Assembly (NCBI RefSeq): GCF_003144395.1
Contig: NZ_PENZ01000019.1
Coordinates: 1-61,834 of the forward strand
Direction: 5' to 3'
Source: Proteus faecis
GTDB taxonomy: Bacteria; Pseudomonadota; Gammaproteobacteria; Enterobacterales; Enterobacteriaceae
Length of the DNA stretch: 61,834 nucleotides
Part shown: positions 18,959 through 28,458 of the stretch, piece by piece
How positions within the stretch are numbered: position 1 is the first letter of the stretch
Layout of the letters: every line of letters begins with the position of its first letter
The notes under the pieces: model-generated
Told to the model about the DNA's origin: nothing
Database searches by the model: none
The model's input: the letters and a program-made list of their open reading frames with translations, nothing else
Translations under genes and position numbers: made by a program

Positions 18959-19741
18959 ATGATAACCCTGACCAGTGAAATGCTTAGCGGCTACATTAGT
19001 GATTTTTTCTGGCCATTTGTGCGAATACTCGCCCTTTTTAGCACCGCACCGCTATTTAGTGAAAAACAAACACCTAAAAAATTTCGTATTGCACTCGCCT
19101 TTTTAATTACCGCATTAGTCGCACCAGGTTTACCGCAAAGTCATGTGCCTTTATTCTCGCTAATTGCCTTTTGGGTACTATTGCAACAAATTTTGATTGG
19201 TACAATTCTAGGGTTATCAATGCAGTTAGCATTCGCTTCTGTTCGTCATGCGGGTGAAGTGATTGGTTTACAGATGGGGCTTTCATTCGCCACCTTTGTC
19301 GATCCATCAGGTGGCCCTAACATGCCTATTCTGGCACGTATTTTTAATATGCTAACAATGCTGTTATTTATGGTCTTTGATGGTCATTTATGGTTATTGT
19401 CTGTATTAGTTGATACATTCTATGTTGTTCCTATTGGAAATCAGACTTTTAACTCATTAGGTATACTGACTTTAGTTCAAAGTGGTGGCTCAATCTTTAT
19501 TAACGGTATGATGTTAGCTATGCCATTAATCACCCTACTTTTAGTGCTCAACCTTTCATTAGGTATTCTAAACCGTATGACACCACAACTTTCTGTCTTT
19601 GTGGTGGGTTTTCCGCTGACATTAACCATTGGTATGCTCGCGCTATCAATGATTATGCCCGCTCTTCCTGTCTTTACTGAGCGTGTCTTTAGCGATACGT
19701 TTAATCGCATTACTTTAATATTACACCAGTTGGTTTCTTGA
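18959..19741 (+). CDS. fliR: Flagellar export gate protein FliR
   Basis: The 260-residue polytopic protein is the single FliR that completes the helical export gate. Family blocks are FFWPFVRILALFSTAPLFSE near the N-terminus, GEVIGLQMGLSFATFVDPSGGPNMP in the middle, and GILNRMTPQLSVFVVGFPLTLTIG near the C-terminus. It is the last gene of the fliF-R run; rcsA/dsrB, which follow fliR in E. coli, are not here (dsrB is 39 kb away). Confidence 0.97.
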   Translation: MITLTSEMLSGYISDFFWPFVRILALFSTAPLFSEKQTPKKFRIALAFLITALVAPGLPQSHVPLFSLIAFWVLLQQILIGTILGLSMQLAFASVRHAGEVIGLQMGLSFATFVDPSGGPNMPILARIFNMLTMLLFMVFDGHLWLLSVLVDTFYVVPIGNQTFNSLGILTLVQSGGSIFINGMMLAMPLITLLLVLNLSLGILNRMTPQLSVFVVGFPLTLTIGMLALSMIMPALPVFTERVFSDTFNRITLILHQLVS

Positions 19742-19941
19742 TATAAAACTGATTAAAAATAAAAAATATCTACATTATTGCGCATTAATAAGTTTAAAAA
19801 GTATTTAAAACCGATGTGAAAAATTGGAAATAAATTTGTTTTTATCAAAAAAATAATATGTGTGGGACTATTGTTAGCCTATTCCCTGTAAACTTGCGAT
19901 ATAACAACGTTAATTTACAGGAAATATCAAAAAAACACTTA

Positions 19942-20326
19942 TTAATCAAAGGTTGGGATTAGCCAAACAGAACCATGATAACTACCTGCTGCCGTATTTT
20001 CCCCTTGAATATGGCTACTCACACTGATAGTTTTTATATCATCAATCGTGACTTTCAACTCTTTTCCTGATTGCCCCGTTGAATCATCTGCCAATTTTAA
20101 TTCACTGTAGATTTTATTATCCGGATTTTCCTTACTGACCAAAATCAATATCTTGTTTTAGTGATTCTTGTTTAATATTACAAGGTGTATTCACTACAGA
20201 ACCTGTGAAATTAATTACACCCGTATTAGAACCAGTAACAGGTGTGACAGCATCGTCGGCCATAGAAGCGAATGACACAATAGCAGCAGCAAAAACAGAA
20301 GCAATAGCTAATTCAGTTAATTTTAT
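19942..20326 (-). pseudogene. Fimbrial major-subunit pseudogene (start lost, internal deletion)
   Basis: Read on the minus strand from 20326, the sequence encodes a chaperone-usher type subunit start: KLTELAIASVFAAAIVSFAS as signal peptide, then GVINFTGSVVNTPCNIKQES and DIDFGQ, then TAA. The first codon is ATA where ATG is expected, with AAAGGTAA in the ribosome-site position. In another frame it resumes with SKENPDNKIYSELKLADD and ends AGSYHGSVWLIPTFD, a typical pilin donor-strand-accepting C-terminus. Lost start, frameshift or stop, and about 50 missing residues compared with the usual 175-180 make it non-functional. No usher or chaperone gene is nearby. Confidence 0.85.
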
Positions 20327-20559
20327 TTACCTTTAGATTAAATATACATACGATGAGTCTTCTCAATAATAAAATTGATAAAAGGCTCTTTTATTAAAAA
20401 TCAACATTATTATTGACAACACACTCATACTTGAATTGATGAGAATATGTATCCTATATAAAGCTATATATAAAGTTTTCATAGATAATAATAATTCTCT
20501 ACAAAATAATTTATTAGTCATTTAATTAAAAAGAATAAAAATAAAAACCATACCTATTT

Positions 20560-20814
20560 TTACATTTTTTTATTTTCATACTCTCGTATAACATGACAAT
20601 AAAAATCCCCCCAGTCTTTATCTAATTTTTGTAAAATGACATATAATGTTTCAATATTAATACTCGTCTCTGCATTTTCATATCTTGATATTTGTTGCTG
20701 ACTGACATTCAATAGCATTCCTAATTGTTCACCTGACAATGATTTATTTATACGCGCTTCTTTTATATACTTTCCGATTATTTTACGTAATGGTTCGCAA
20801 CAATGCCTTCTCAT
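20560..20814 (-). CDS. MrpJ-type HTH transcriptional regulator
   Basis: An 84-residue XRE/Cro helix-turn-helix protein (about 12-66: IIGKYIKEARINKSLSGEQLG, then VSQQQISRYENAETSINIETL). The SQQQISRYE helix and overall size match the MrpJ family, regulators encoded with Proteus fimbrial operons that repress flhDC and motility when fimbriae are made. It lies 230 bases upstream of a fimbrial pseudogene on the same strand, so it is probably the survivor of a lost fimbrial operon. The frame is intact and ATG has a modest AGG ten bases upstream, so it may still act. Action on the flagellar genes around it is inference from the family. Confidence 0.85.
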   Translation of the reverse strand: MRRHCCEPLRKIIGKYIKEARINKSLSGEQLGMLLNVSQQQISRYENAETSINIETLYVILQKLDKDWGDFYCHVIREYENKKM

Positions 20815-21726
20815 ATTAATAACCTATTTTTTTATATATCATTAAATAAAATTTATAAAAAATAAAAATATAATCATTTTAATTTAGAAAACCTAACACT
20901 TCTAAATTTTCACTTAAAATACAATCTCATATATTCATAAGTATTTATTACTAACCAAATGAATTTTTTAACAATATAAATTTATAAATATTCACTGTAA
21001 ATACGCTATTATCGATCAATAACACCATTCTTGATAGTTTTCACCTATCAAATAACCACAAAGTGATCGTTACACGCTATTGATGTAAGGTTTAAAATCT
21101 TATTTATCAAATAGATAATTAAAAACAGAAGAGAAAATCATTATTTTTTTATAAATATTAGCTTTACTTAACCCACAATGACCTATTTTTATACAAATCT
21201 TAAAAAATAATAATCAATTTTATATTAAATTAATGAATAAAATATATATCAAGACTAAAGTAAAAATAATATCCATTGACTTATCCGAATGAATTCCAAT
21301 TAATTATCTTTAAAGGAATATCTTTATTAGATATTCTTTTTACTTTTTAAATCAATAATGTAAATTAAAAAAAGAAAATCATATTATGACGAGTGATAAA
21401 TTGCTTTGTATAGTTTATACACACAACGACTCCTATTAGGATTTATCCTAATTGAAGTTTAATAACGACATTACTTTCAAATTTAGAATATAAAATCAAA
21501 AAAACAACTAATATGCGTAAAATAAACTGATGATAAGGCAGCTTTATTCTGCAAGGAGCATCTACACAAGAAGGCTGGATATAAAATTAGATGTAGTGAA
21601 ATCACATTAGATAACTGGATAAAGCAAGGGAATTAAAAAACAATGATTAGGTATATCTCGTATTTTGTAGTTTATAAACAAAATAATTACTATGTTATCT
21701 AGACTTACTGTTGATATTATTTTAAT
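20815..21726. other. Degraded AT-rich stretch
   Basis: About 900 bases with no intact gene. A 36-residue open stretch at 21526-21636 on the plus strand (CKEHLHKKAGYKIRCSEIT, DNWIKQGN, stop) reads like the end of a protein but has no start and I cannot assign it. The rest looks like decayed sequence. No transposase or inverted-repeat ends were found. Confidence 0.5.
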
Positions 21727-21976
21727 AGGAAAGGCCTTGATGCTAATTTATTAAGAAAGGTAGTTTTACAATATTTTATACTGCCAAAAATATTGGCGTT
21801 AACTAACTATAATTAGTACCTTTAAAAAATATAAAACGGCTTTATCTTTATCAAGGTTTTGAAGCTTCATCAGAAAAACACTCTATTTCTAAAATTAGAA
21901 ATAATCTGTCTGTTCTATCCATACATAATAAAAAAACCCTGATAAATAAATACCAGGGTGATATCAAAATGCTTTA
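21727..21976 (+). pseudogene. Decayed GNAT acetyltransferase remnant
   Basis: Plus-strand frames read RKGLDANLLRKVVLQYF (near 21727), then in the next frame AKNIGVN, two stops, LVPLKNIKRLYLYQGFEASS. This is the layout of the GNAT C-terminal half: the acetyl-CoA loop, the helix before beta-5, then the N-x-x-A-x-x-LY-x-x-GF motif. Stops and a frameshift make it dead. It overlaps the flgL terminator at its 3' end. Confidence 0.6.
21931..21959 (-). terminator. Intrinsic terminator of flgKL
   Basis: ACCCTG(A)TA/TACCAGGGT pairs around an A/T loop (21936-21959), followed on the minus strand by seven T. It lies 34 bases past the flgL stop. Confidence 0.88.
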
Positions 21977-21992
21977 AGACAAAGCTAAATAA

Positions 21993-22937
21993 TTAGCGAT
22001 ACATTTTGAACATAGACATCTCTTTCATGTCGTTAAAGACTTTATAAGAAGCCTGTAATACAGACTCTTCTTGATAATAATCAGAAATGGCTTGTGTCCA
22101 ATCTAAGTCACGTAACTCACTTAAACGTTTTGCATTTCTTAAAGATGCGTCAGCCCCTAAATCATCTAAATTATCGAGCTCTTGAAGTTGTAAACCTAAT
22201 TTAGCTTCTACACTTGAAATATTATTTAATGTTGCTCGGTTCACACGGTTTGCTGCATCAATTTTATCTAATGCCGCATCACGGTCAGCTTGTGGTTTAC
22301 CAATTAAAGGTTCACGTAATGCTTCGATAGCATCATCAAGAGCATTAAAAATATCAGGCTCTGTCCCTTTACCACCTGAAGATTGTAATGTTTCAATCCC
22401 CGTGAAGTTGGTGGTCATTTCAATATTACTATCTACTTTTTGGGTAATTTGCTTATCACCACCTTGATAGGTGATTTTACCCGTTGCATCAGCAACAAAA
22501 GGTGGCTTATCTGATTGGAAGCCAGCAAAAATATAACGACCCACGCCATCTTTTGTATTACCAATACCCACTAGCTGATCTTTTAAACCTTGTAATTGAT
22601 CAGCTAAAGATGCACGGTCTTCATCACTTAATGTGGCATCATTACCCGCAGCAACCAATGTTTCTTGAATTTTGGTGGTGATATTCACCATTTGGCTGGA
22701 TAAACTCATTTGCAAAGACATGCTGTTTTTAGCAAATCCACGTGCTGTCGCATACTGCTGATTGCGCGATTCAGATTGTTTAACCATAACAGCTTGAGAA
22801 GCAGCCATGGGATCATCTGAAGGCTTTTCAACGCGACGACCACTTGAAATTTTATTTCCTTCAGTCATCCATTTGCTTTGCGAGCTAGTGATATTATCCA
22901 CGCGCTGGCTAAAAATTTGATTTGAACTTAAACGCAC
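21993..22937 (-). CDS. flgL: Hook-filament junction protein FlgL (HAP3)
   Basis: The 314-residue flagellin-like protein forms the second hook-filament junction layer. The N-terminal helix RLSSNQIFSQRVDNITSSQS and KISSGRRVEKPSDDPMAASQA are diagnostic, and the C-terminus is coiled. The start is GTG 22937 with GGAA before it; no ATG fits. It is downstream of flgK by 31 bases and shares its sigma-28 promoter. Length matches E. coli FlgL (317). Confidence 0.96.
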   Translation of the reverse strand: MRLSSNQIFSQRVDNITSSQSKWMTEGNKISSGRRVEKPSDDPMAASQAVMVKQSESRNQQYATARGFAKNSMSLQMSLSSQMVNITTKIQETLVAAGNDATLSDEDRASLADQLQGLKDQLVGIGNTKDGVGRYIFAGFQSDKPPFVADATGKITYQGGDKQITQKVDSNIEMTTNFTGIETLQSSGGKGTEPDIFNALDDAIEALREPLIGKPQADRDAALDKIDAANRVNRATLNNISSVEAKLGLQLQELDNLDDLGADASLRNAKRLSELRDLDWTQAISDYYQEESVLQASYKVFNDMKEMSMFKMYR

Positions 22938-22968
22938 CGTGTTATTCCTTATTCTGATGAAGGGTTAC

Positions 22969-24624
22969 TTAGAGAACTTGCATAATCGCATCAAACATAC
23001 TGTTTGCAGTTTGAATTACTTTTGCATTTGCCATGTAATATTCTTGGATACGATACATTTCACCGTACTCTTCATCCAAGTTCACACCAGAAACAGACTG
23101 CTGTTGTTTTACAATACTTTTAGTAATAGAAACCTGAGCATCGAAATCAACTTGCGCGGTATTCACTTTATTACCCACCATACTGATCAGTGAGCCATAA
23201 CCACCTGCAATCGTTGTTTTACCATCAATCACTTTTTGGTCTGGTAACTCAAACAGTTTTTTCATGTTTTCGTTATCACTTGGTGCCGTTGTTCCATCCG
23301 CGTTTAGCGAGCCAGCAGCAGCTATCTTGCTTGGATCTGTCACTGCAACTTCCATACCTGCAATTACATTACCGACAGATTGAACGACAATGGAATCACC
23401 TTCTTGGGCGCTACCATTGACTGTGATATTCATGCCTTCAAAGGTCAGTTCTTTCTTTGCTGCATCAAAATTAGCGGCAACTTTACGTCCACCCGGCTCA
23501 ACCGTAACATTCCACTTACCAGCTGCATATTCAACCGTGTAGTCAGCAGCTTTCACTTCTTTGGTGTCGGTATATTTCACATCAAAAGTGGCATCACCTT
23601 TATTTTTACCGTTTGGCATAGTGTGAGCGCCACCGATTTTGAAGAACTCCTCACCTTTTTTTCCATCTAAATCAAAACCTTGCTCGTGTTGCTTATTAAA
23701 TTGATCACCCAACACTAATGCTAATTGATTTAATTGGTTACGGCTTGGATCTAACACTTCTTCACGGCTACGATACGCACCACCAAGTTCGCCACCTTTA
23801 ATGCGTTTTGCATCTACTTCACGAACTTCATCAATACCATTGCTATAGCCAAGAACAAGGCGTTCACTGTTTTTATTAGATGGAATAGCAGAAACTTCGT
23901 AAGAGCGAGTACCAGATACTAATGGCAAACCATTAGCAAATGTGACGTTAACAAAACCACCATCTTGTTGAGTCACTTGAACATCAACTAGTGTGTTTAG
24001 CTCTTGAATTAAACGATCGCGTTGGTCTAATAAGTCGTTAGGATCAGCACCATTAAACCCCTTAGAACGACTGATTTCGTTATTGAGTTTTGCGATCTGT
24101 TTTGTGTATTCATTGATATTTTTAGAGGTGTTTGTCACCTGACTATTAATATCTTTTTCTAAATCGCGCAATGATTGGTCTGCTTTAGCAAACATATTAA
24201 CCATTGCTTCTGCTTTACCAATAACCGTTGTACGCGCAGGATTATCTTCTGCATTATTGGTAACGTTAGGTAAACTGGTAAAAAATTCGTCAATTGCACT
24301 GGAAACGTCATTCCCTTTATCTGCTAACAAATCATTGATTTGTGAGATATTTTGGGTATAGCTATTAAGTGCACTTTGTTTTGACATTGCTCGGTTCATT
24401 TGACCGGCAAGAAATTCGTTATACTCACGATGGATACGGCTAACATTAACACCATTACCGATATAACCATTACCGGTCATTGTGCCACTGTTTTCATTAA
24501 AAACAGTCATTTGACGGTTGTACCATTTTACATTTTGGTTAGCGATGTTATTACTTACAGTGCTCATCGCAGCTTGTGCCGCATTAAGTCCGCTCATCGC
24601 TGTATTAATTAAACTGTTGGACAT
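22969..24624 (-). CDS. flgK: Hook-filament junction protein FlgK (HAP1)
   Basis: The 551-residue first junction protein begins MSNSLINTAMSGLNAAQAAMS with the NNIANQNVKWYNRQ rod/hook-type N-terminal motif (usually NxxTxGY), and ends with the polymerisation helix MYRIQEYYMANAKVIQTANSMFDAIM. It is exported through the hook and is needed before filament growth. ATG follows AAGGATAGACAA. It lies downstream of flgJ with its own sigma-28-like promoter. Confidence 0.96.
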   Translation of the reverse strand: MSNSLINTAMSGLNAAQAAMSTVSNNIANQNVKWYNRQMTVFNENSGTMTGNGYIGNGVNVSRIHREYNEFLAGQMNRAMSKQSALNSYTQNISQINDLLADKGNDVSSAIDEFFTSLPNVTNNAEDNPARTTVIGKAEAMVNMFAKADQSLRDLEKDINSQVTNTSKNINEYTKQIAKLNNEISRSKGFNGADPNDLLDQRDRLIQELNTLVDVQVTQQDGGFVNVTFANGLPLVSGTRSYEVSAIPSNKNSERLVLGYSNGIDEVREVDAKRIKGGELGGAYRSREEVLDPSRNQLNQLALVLGDQFNKQHEQGFDLDGKKGEEFFKIGGAHTMPNGKNKGDATFDVKYTDTKEVKAADYTVEYAAGKWNVTVEPGGRKVAANFDAAKKELTFEGMNITVNGSAQEGDSIVVQSVGNVIAGMEVAVTDPSKIAAAGSLNADGTTAPSDNENMKKLFELPDQKVIDGKTTIAGGYGSLISMVGNKVNTAQVDFDAQVSITKSIVKQQQSVSGVNLDEEYGEMYRIQEYYMANAKVIQTANSMFDAIMQVL

Positions 24625-24704
24625 TTGTCTATCCTTTTACGTTTAGTCATCACCCGTATGCACGGAGCATAGCTGGCAAGTTGGAATGAATGCTCTGGTC
24701 TTTA

Positions 24705-24731
24705 TTATCGGTTCTTCCCCTCTAAACTTGA
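24705..24731 (-). promoter_or_regulatory. Probable sigma-28 promoter of flgKL
   Basis: Minus-strand TCAA (24731-24728), 15 bases, ACCGATAA (24712-24705): two mismatches from consensus in the flgJ-flgK gap, about 80 bases before the flgK ATG. flgKL has a FliA promoter at this place in E. coli and Salmonella. Confidence 0.65.
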
Positions 24732-24735
24732 GGGG
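24717..24735. repeat. Hairpin in the flgJ-flgK gap
   Basis: CCCCTC/GAGGGG with a 7-base loop lies eight bases past the flgJ stop and occupies the spacer and -35 of the flgK promoter. It has no U-tract, so it is more likely an RNA 3' stabiliser or pause site for the flgB-J transcript. Confidence 0.55.
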
Positions 24736-24742
24736 AAAATGA

Positions 24743-25729
24743 TTAAAATAGATCGCTTAAATCGTGAGTATAAGTTTTAGCAACTTGCTCACCACTTCCT
24801 TTTAATTGACCAATAATTGAAACCAGTTTTTTTGCATAACCTGGGTCAGTGGCATAACCTGCTTCTTGAATACGATAAGCCGCTTGTTCAGGCGTTTGAG
24901 CTTGAGGTACTTTGGCGTAACGAGGACTTTCTGTGATCAGTCTGAGGTAATCTTGAATAGCTTCGACATAGGAGCCATAAACTCGGAAATTATCCCGCAT
25001 TTTAATTGATTTACCGTCAATGACTTCGGTTGTCATGATATTTGTGACAGGCCCTTTCCAGCTACTTCCCGCTTTAATACCAAACAGGTTATAACTTGGT
25101 TTACCATCACCAGTTAGAATTTCACGTTTTCCCCAACCTGATTCAAGCGCAGCTTGAGCAACAACTAAAAGATGGTGTACACCAGTACCTTCTGTCGCTT
25201 TTTTCGCAGGCCCTAACAGTTTTGATGCAAAAGAAGCACTGCTTTCAGATAAGCCCTTAAGCTTACCAATCGTACTTTCAACTGCATTTTGATAAGGCTG
25301 CATTGCACGGTAAATTTGTCCCAAAGCTTGCGTTGGCATAGATTGAAAAATATCACTACCATCTAATGGCATTGGTGTTTTTCCAGCCATTTCACTTGGT
25401 TCCATCGTGACTTTGGCAGAAAGTTGTTTTTCTATCATGTCAGCAAAGCCCAAGCCTTTTTGTGATAAGTCTTGAGCAATTTGTTGATCATAAAGAGAGG
25501 TGTACATCTTGGTACTTTCTGAGTTGAACATGCTTTCTTGAGGAATAGCATCACGCATGCTTTTTAACATCATTTGAACAAAAACACCTTCAAGTTGTTG
25601 CGCCACTTGGCGCAACCCTTGCTGATCAGCATTTTGTCCAACCTGATATTTAAGTTTATTCAATGCATTGCTGTCATATGCCGGAGTAGAAACGTTCGGC
25701 ATTGAAGAAAGCAGAGATAAATCTTTCAT
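24743..25729 (-). CDS. flgJ: Rod cap and peptidoglycan hydrolase FlgJ
   Basis: The 328-residue two-domain protein. The N-terminal rod-capping domain (1-120) has QLEGVFVQMMLKSMRDAIP and YTSLYDQQIAQDLSQKGLGFADM. The C-terminal glucosaminidase domain has HHLLVVAQAALESGWGKREI, carrying the catalytic Glu, and YNLFGIKAGSSWKG. It clears peptidoglycan for the rod. I chose ATG 25729, overlapping the flgI TGA (TGATG) with TTGGAG before it; the longer ORF adds ten residues from inside flgI. Confidence 0.97.
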   Translation of the reverse strand: MKDLSLLSSMPNVSTPAYDSNALNKLKYQVGQNADQQGLRQVAQQLEGVFVQMMLKSMRDAIPQESMFNSESTKMYTSLYDQQIAQDLSQKGLGFADMIEKQLSAKVTMEPSEMAGKTPMPLDGSDIFQSMPTQALGQIYRAMQPYQNAVESTIGKLKGLSESSASFASKLLGPAKKATEGTGVHHLLVVAQAALESGWGKREILTGDGKPSYNLFGIKAGSSWKGPVTNIMTTEVIDGKSIKMRDNFRVYGSYVEAIQDYLRLITESPRYAKVPQAQTPEQAAYRIQEAGYATDPGYAKKLVSIIGQLKGSGEQVAKTYTHDLSDLF

Positions 25730-26835
25730 CAGATAATCTCCAATCTCGCACGTAAGCAACCCGCACTTTCCATTGCTTGCAAAATTGACATTAAGTCTGT
25801 TGGTGTTGCACCAAGTGCATTTAATGTACGGATCACTTCGTTTAAACTTGCACTAGCATTCACCTGCTGTAATGAGCCACCTTGTTCACTCATATTCACG
25901 CTAGTATTACGCGTTACAACAGTGCTCCCCCCCGCAAATGGGGTATTAGGTTGGCTAACATTGACTTGGCTATCAACGGTAACGGAGAGATTTCCTTGAG
26001 CAATAGCACAGCTTCCTAATGTCACATCACGATTCATAACAACAGAACCGGTTCTTGCATTAATGATCACTTTCGCATCAGCAACAACACGTTTAATTTC
26101 AAGATTCTGAACTTCAGCCAAGAAACGTACTTGTTCGCTTTTACCAATAGGAACACGCAATTGAACTGTACGTGCATCTAAAGGAATAGCCGTTCCCACA
26201 CCGCGTAATTTATTGACGGTATCAGAGATATGTTGTGCCAGAGTGAAGTTTTCTTCATTTAGTTGTAAATTTAGCAGACCTGTTTGGCCAAATTGCGAAG
26301 GCAGTTCACGTTCAATAATAGCTCCGCTACTAATGCGCCCACCCGCTAGCTGATTAACTTTAACGCTATTACCACCCGCAGATGCGCCGGCTCCTCCGAC
26401 AACAATATTGCCTTGTGCTAAAGCATAAATCTGATTATCAACACCTTTTAATGGTGTCATCAGCAACGTACCACCACGTAAGCTTTTTGCATTACCTAAG
26501 GATGAAACAACGACGTCGATTGATTGCCCGGTACGACCAAAAGGCGGTAATTTTGCAGTGACCATTACCGCAGCAACGTTTTTCAATTGCATATTGGTGC
26601 CGGGTGGTACTGTGATCCCCAATTGTGAGAGCATGTTATTCAGACTTTGCGTGGTAAACGGGGTTTGCATTGTTTGGTCACCCGTTCCATCTAATCCCAC
26701 GACCAAACCATAACCAATCAGCGCATTTTCTCTTACCCCTTCAACAGAGGTGAGATCTCTGATCCGTTCGGCATGAGCGGAAAAACCGACACATGTCATC
26801 ACGATAAAGAAAAGGCTCATCGCTATTTTTTTCAT
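25729..26835 (-). CDS. flgI: Flagellar P-ring protein FlgI
   Basis: The 368-residue periplasmic P-ring subunit acts as a bushing for the rod. A signal peptide (about 1-22, ending FSAHA) precedes [21 protein letters not shown], the family start, and [19 protein letters not shown] chose ATG 26835 with AGTAGGGT before it; ATG 26850, overlapping the flgH stop as TAATG, is an alternative adding five residues. FlgA is its assembly chaperone and is encoded divergently from the same operon. Confidence 0.96.
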   Translation of the reverse strand: MKKIAMSLFFIVMTCVGFSAHAERIRDLTSVEGVRENALIGYGLVVGLDGTGDQTMQTPFTTQSLNNMLSQLGITVPPGTNMQLKNVAAVMVTAKLPPFGRTGQSIDVVVSSLGNAKSLRGGTLLMTPLKGVDNQIYALAQGNIVVGGAGASAGGNSVKVNQLAGGRISSGAIIERELPSQFGQTGLLNLQLNEENFTLAQHISDTVNKLRGVGTAIPLDARTVQLRVPIGKSEQVRFLAEVQNLEIKRVVADAKVIINARTGSVVMNRDVTLGSCAIAQGNLSVTVDSQVNVSQPNTPFAGGSTVVTRNTSVNMSEQGGSLQQVNASASLNEVIRTLNALGATPTDLMSILQAMESAGCLRARLEII

Positions 26836-26849
26836 CTGGACCCTACTCA

Positions 26850-27593
26850 TTAAAAAGGTGATACATTTAAGAAGAAGCGTTGTAGCCATCCCATAGATTG
26901 AGCTTCATTGATATAACCGTCTCCGATATATTCAATACGAGCATCAGCAACTTGGGTTGAATTTACGGTATTGGAACCACTAATTGTTCTTGGATTCACA
27001 ACACCTGAAAAACGGATAAATTCAGTACCTTGATTGATAGCAATTTGCTTTTCACCAATAACGTGCAGGTTGCCATTGGCAAGAAGCTGATCGACGGTAA
27101 CAGTAATGGTGCCTTTAAAGGTATTGTTCGCATTTGCGCCACCTTTACCGCCAAAGTCACTGTTTCCTTCCATTCCCATATCAGCGCGACTATTACCAAA
27201 CAACCCTTCTAAGAATCTTGGGGTGATCGAAGCAAGGAACCCAGCTTTACCATTACGACTTGCATTAGCAGATGAGTTTTTGCTTGCACTGACATTCTCT
27301 TGCAACGTGATAGTCAGCGTGTCACCTATATTTCGAGGGCGTCTATCTTCAAATAAAGGCTGATAACCAAAATAAACAGGCTGAGTTGCCTGAAAAATAG
27401 AGCCATTTGGTGCAGGTGCTGTTGGTGCCGTTGGAACCGCCGTTGTGTTACCTTCTACCAACGGTTTTTTCGGTATATGTGCGCATCCCGCTAGTGTCAG
27501 TACCAACAGGGCGGTACCTAAACGTTGATGACGACGCCATCTGACACTAAGCTTTCTTGCCCCAGAATTGTCAGTAATGACCTTTGTATCCAT
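26850..27593 (-). CDS. flgH: Flagellar L-ring lipoprotein FlgH
   Basis: The 247-residue outer-membrane lipoprotein forms the L ring. The lipobox is LAGC ([15 protein letters not shown]), then [22 protein letters not shown] and [19 protein letters not shown], which are diagnostic. The n-region ([21 protein letters not shown]) is unusually long, so the true start could be later. I chose ATG 27593; the longer reading starts at TTG and runs through a strong hairpin at 27617-27640. The ribosome site is weak. Confidence 0.94.
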   Translation of the reverse strand: MDTKVITDNSGARKLSVRWRRHQRLGTALLVLTLAGCAHIPKKPLVEGNTTAVPTAPTAPAPNGSIFQATQPVYFGYQPLFEDRRPRNIGDTLTITLQENVSASKNSSANASRNGKAGFLASITPRFLEGLFGNSRADMGMEGNSDFGGKGGANANNTFKGTITVTVDQLLANGNLHVIGEKQIAINQGTEFIRFSGVVNPRTISGSNTVNSTQVADARIEYIGDGYINEAQSMGWLQRFFLNVSPF

Positions 27594-27616
27594 CTTCGAT
27601 ACTCTTTTAGTAATAT

Positions 27617-27640
27617 GCCTGACAGGAAATCCTGTCAGGC
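27617..27640. repeat. Perfect 11-bp inverted repeat between flgG and flgH
   Basis: GCCTGACAGGA (27617-27627) and its exact complement (27630-27640) are separated by two bases, in a 63-base gap between flgG and flgH. No U-tract follows, so it is not a simple terminator. In mRNA it would form a stable hairpin about 25 bases before the flgH start codon. Confidence 0.8.
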
Positions 27641-27656
27641 TAATGAACAAACGAAA

Positions 27657-28439
27657 TTAGAGTTGCGTTAGTTTCTGTAACATCTGATCAGATGTTGAAA
27701 TTGCTTTACTGTTAATTTCATAAGCACGTTGAGTCTGGATCATATTGACCAGCTCTTCAGCTACGTTAACGTTAGAGGTTTCAACATATCCCTGATACAA
27801 CAAACCTGCGCCGTTGATACCTGGGGCATTTTCAGTAGGTGCGCCAGAACTTGCGGTTTCTAAATATAAGTTTTCACCAACACTTTCTAATCCGCTGTCA
27901 TTAATAAAGGTTGTTAGTGTCAATTGCCCCACTTGTTGTGGTGCAGGTGAACCTTCAATTTCAACACTAACAGTACCATCACGACCAATCATGACCTTCT
28001 TCGCCGTTTCAGGCAAAATAATGGCTGGAACGACTTGGAAACCACTGGTTGTCACTAATTGCCCATTCTGATCCATTTGAAAAGAACCATCACGGGTATA
28101 AGCGTCTGTGCCATCAGGTAACTGAACATGGAAGAAACCCTGTCCTTTAATCGCTACATCACGCGTACCATTAGTTTGAGCCAAGTTACCTTGGCTATGT
28201 AAACGTTCAGTTGCAACAGGACGAACCCCCGTACCAATTTGTAAACCTGACGGCGCATTCGTCTGTTCTGATGTCATAGCACCCGGTTGACGAATAGTTT
28301 GATACAGTAAATCTTCGAAAACCGCACGTTGGCGTTTAAAACCATTGGTGCTGACGTTTGCGAGGTTGTTGGAAATCACATCCATGTTTGTCTGTTGTGC
28401 ATCCAACCCAGTTTTAGCAATCCATAAAGAACGGATCAT
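27657..28439 (-). CDS. flgG: Flagellar distal rod protein FlgG
   Basis: The 260-residue distal rod protein. It starts [20 protein letters not shown] with the [18 protein letters not shown] rod-family motif and ends with [26 protein letters not shown]. Length equals E. coli FlgG (260), consistent with normal rod length. ATG follows AAGGGGAAAACC, 19 bases from flgF. Confidence 0.98.
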   Translation of the reverse strand: MIRSLWIAKTGLDAQQTNMDVISNNLANVSTNGFKRQRAVFEDLLYQTIRQPGAMTSEQTNAPSGLQIGTGVRPVATERLHSQGNLAQTNGTRDVAIKGQGFFHVQLPDGTDAYTRDGSFQMDQNGQLVTTSGFQVVPAIILPETAKKVMIGRDGTVSVEIEGSPAPQQVGQLTLTTFINDSGLESVGENLYLETASSGAPTENAPGINGAGLLYQGYVETSNVNVAEELVNMIQTQRAYEINSKAISTSDQMLQKLTQL

Positions 28440-28458
28440 GGTTTTCCCCTTACACTAT

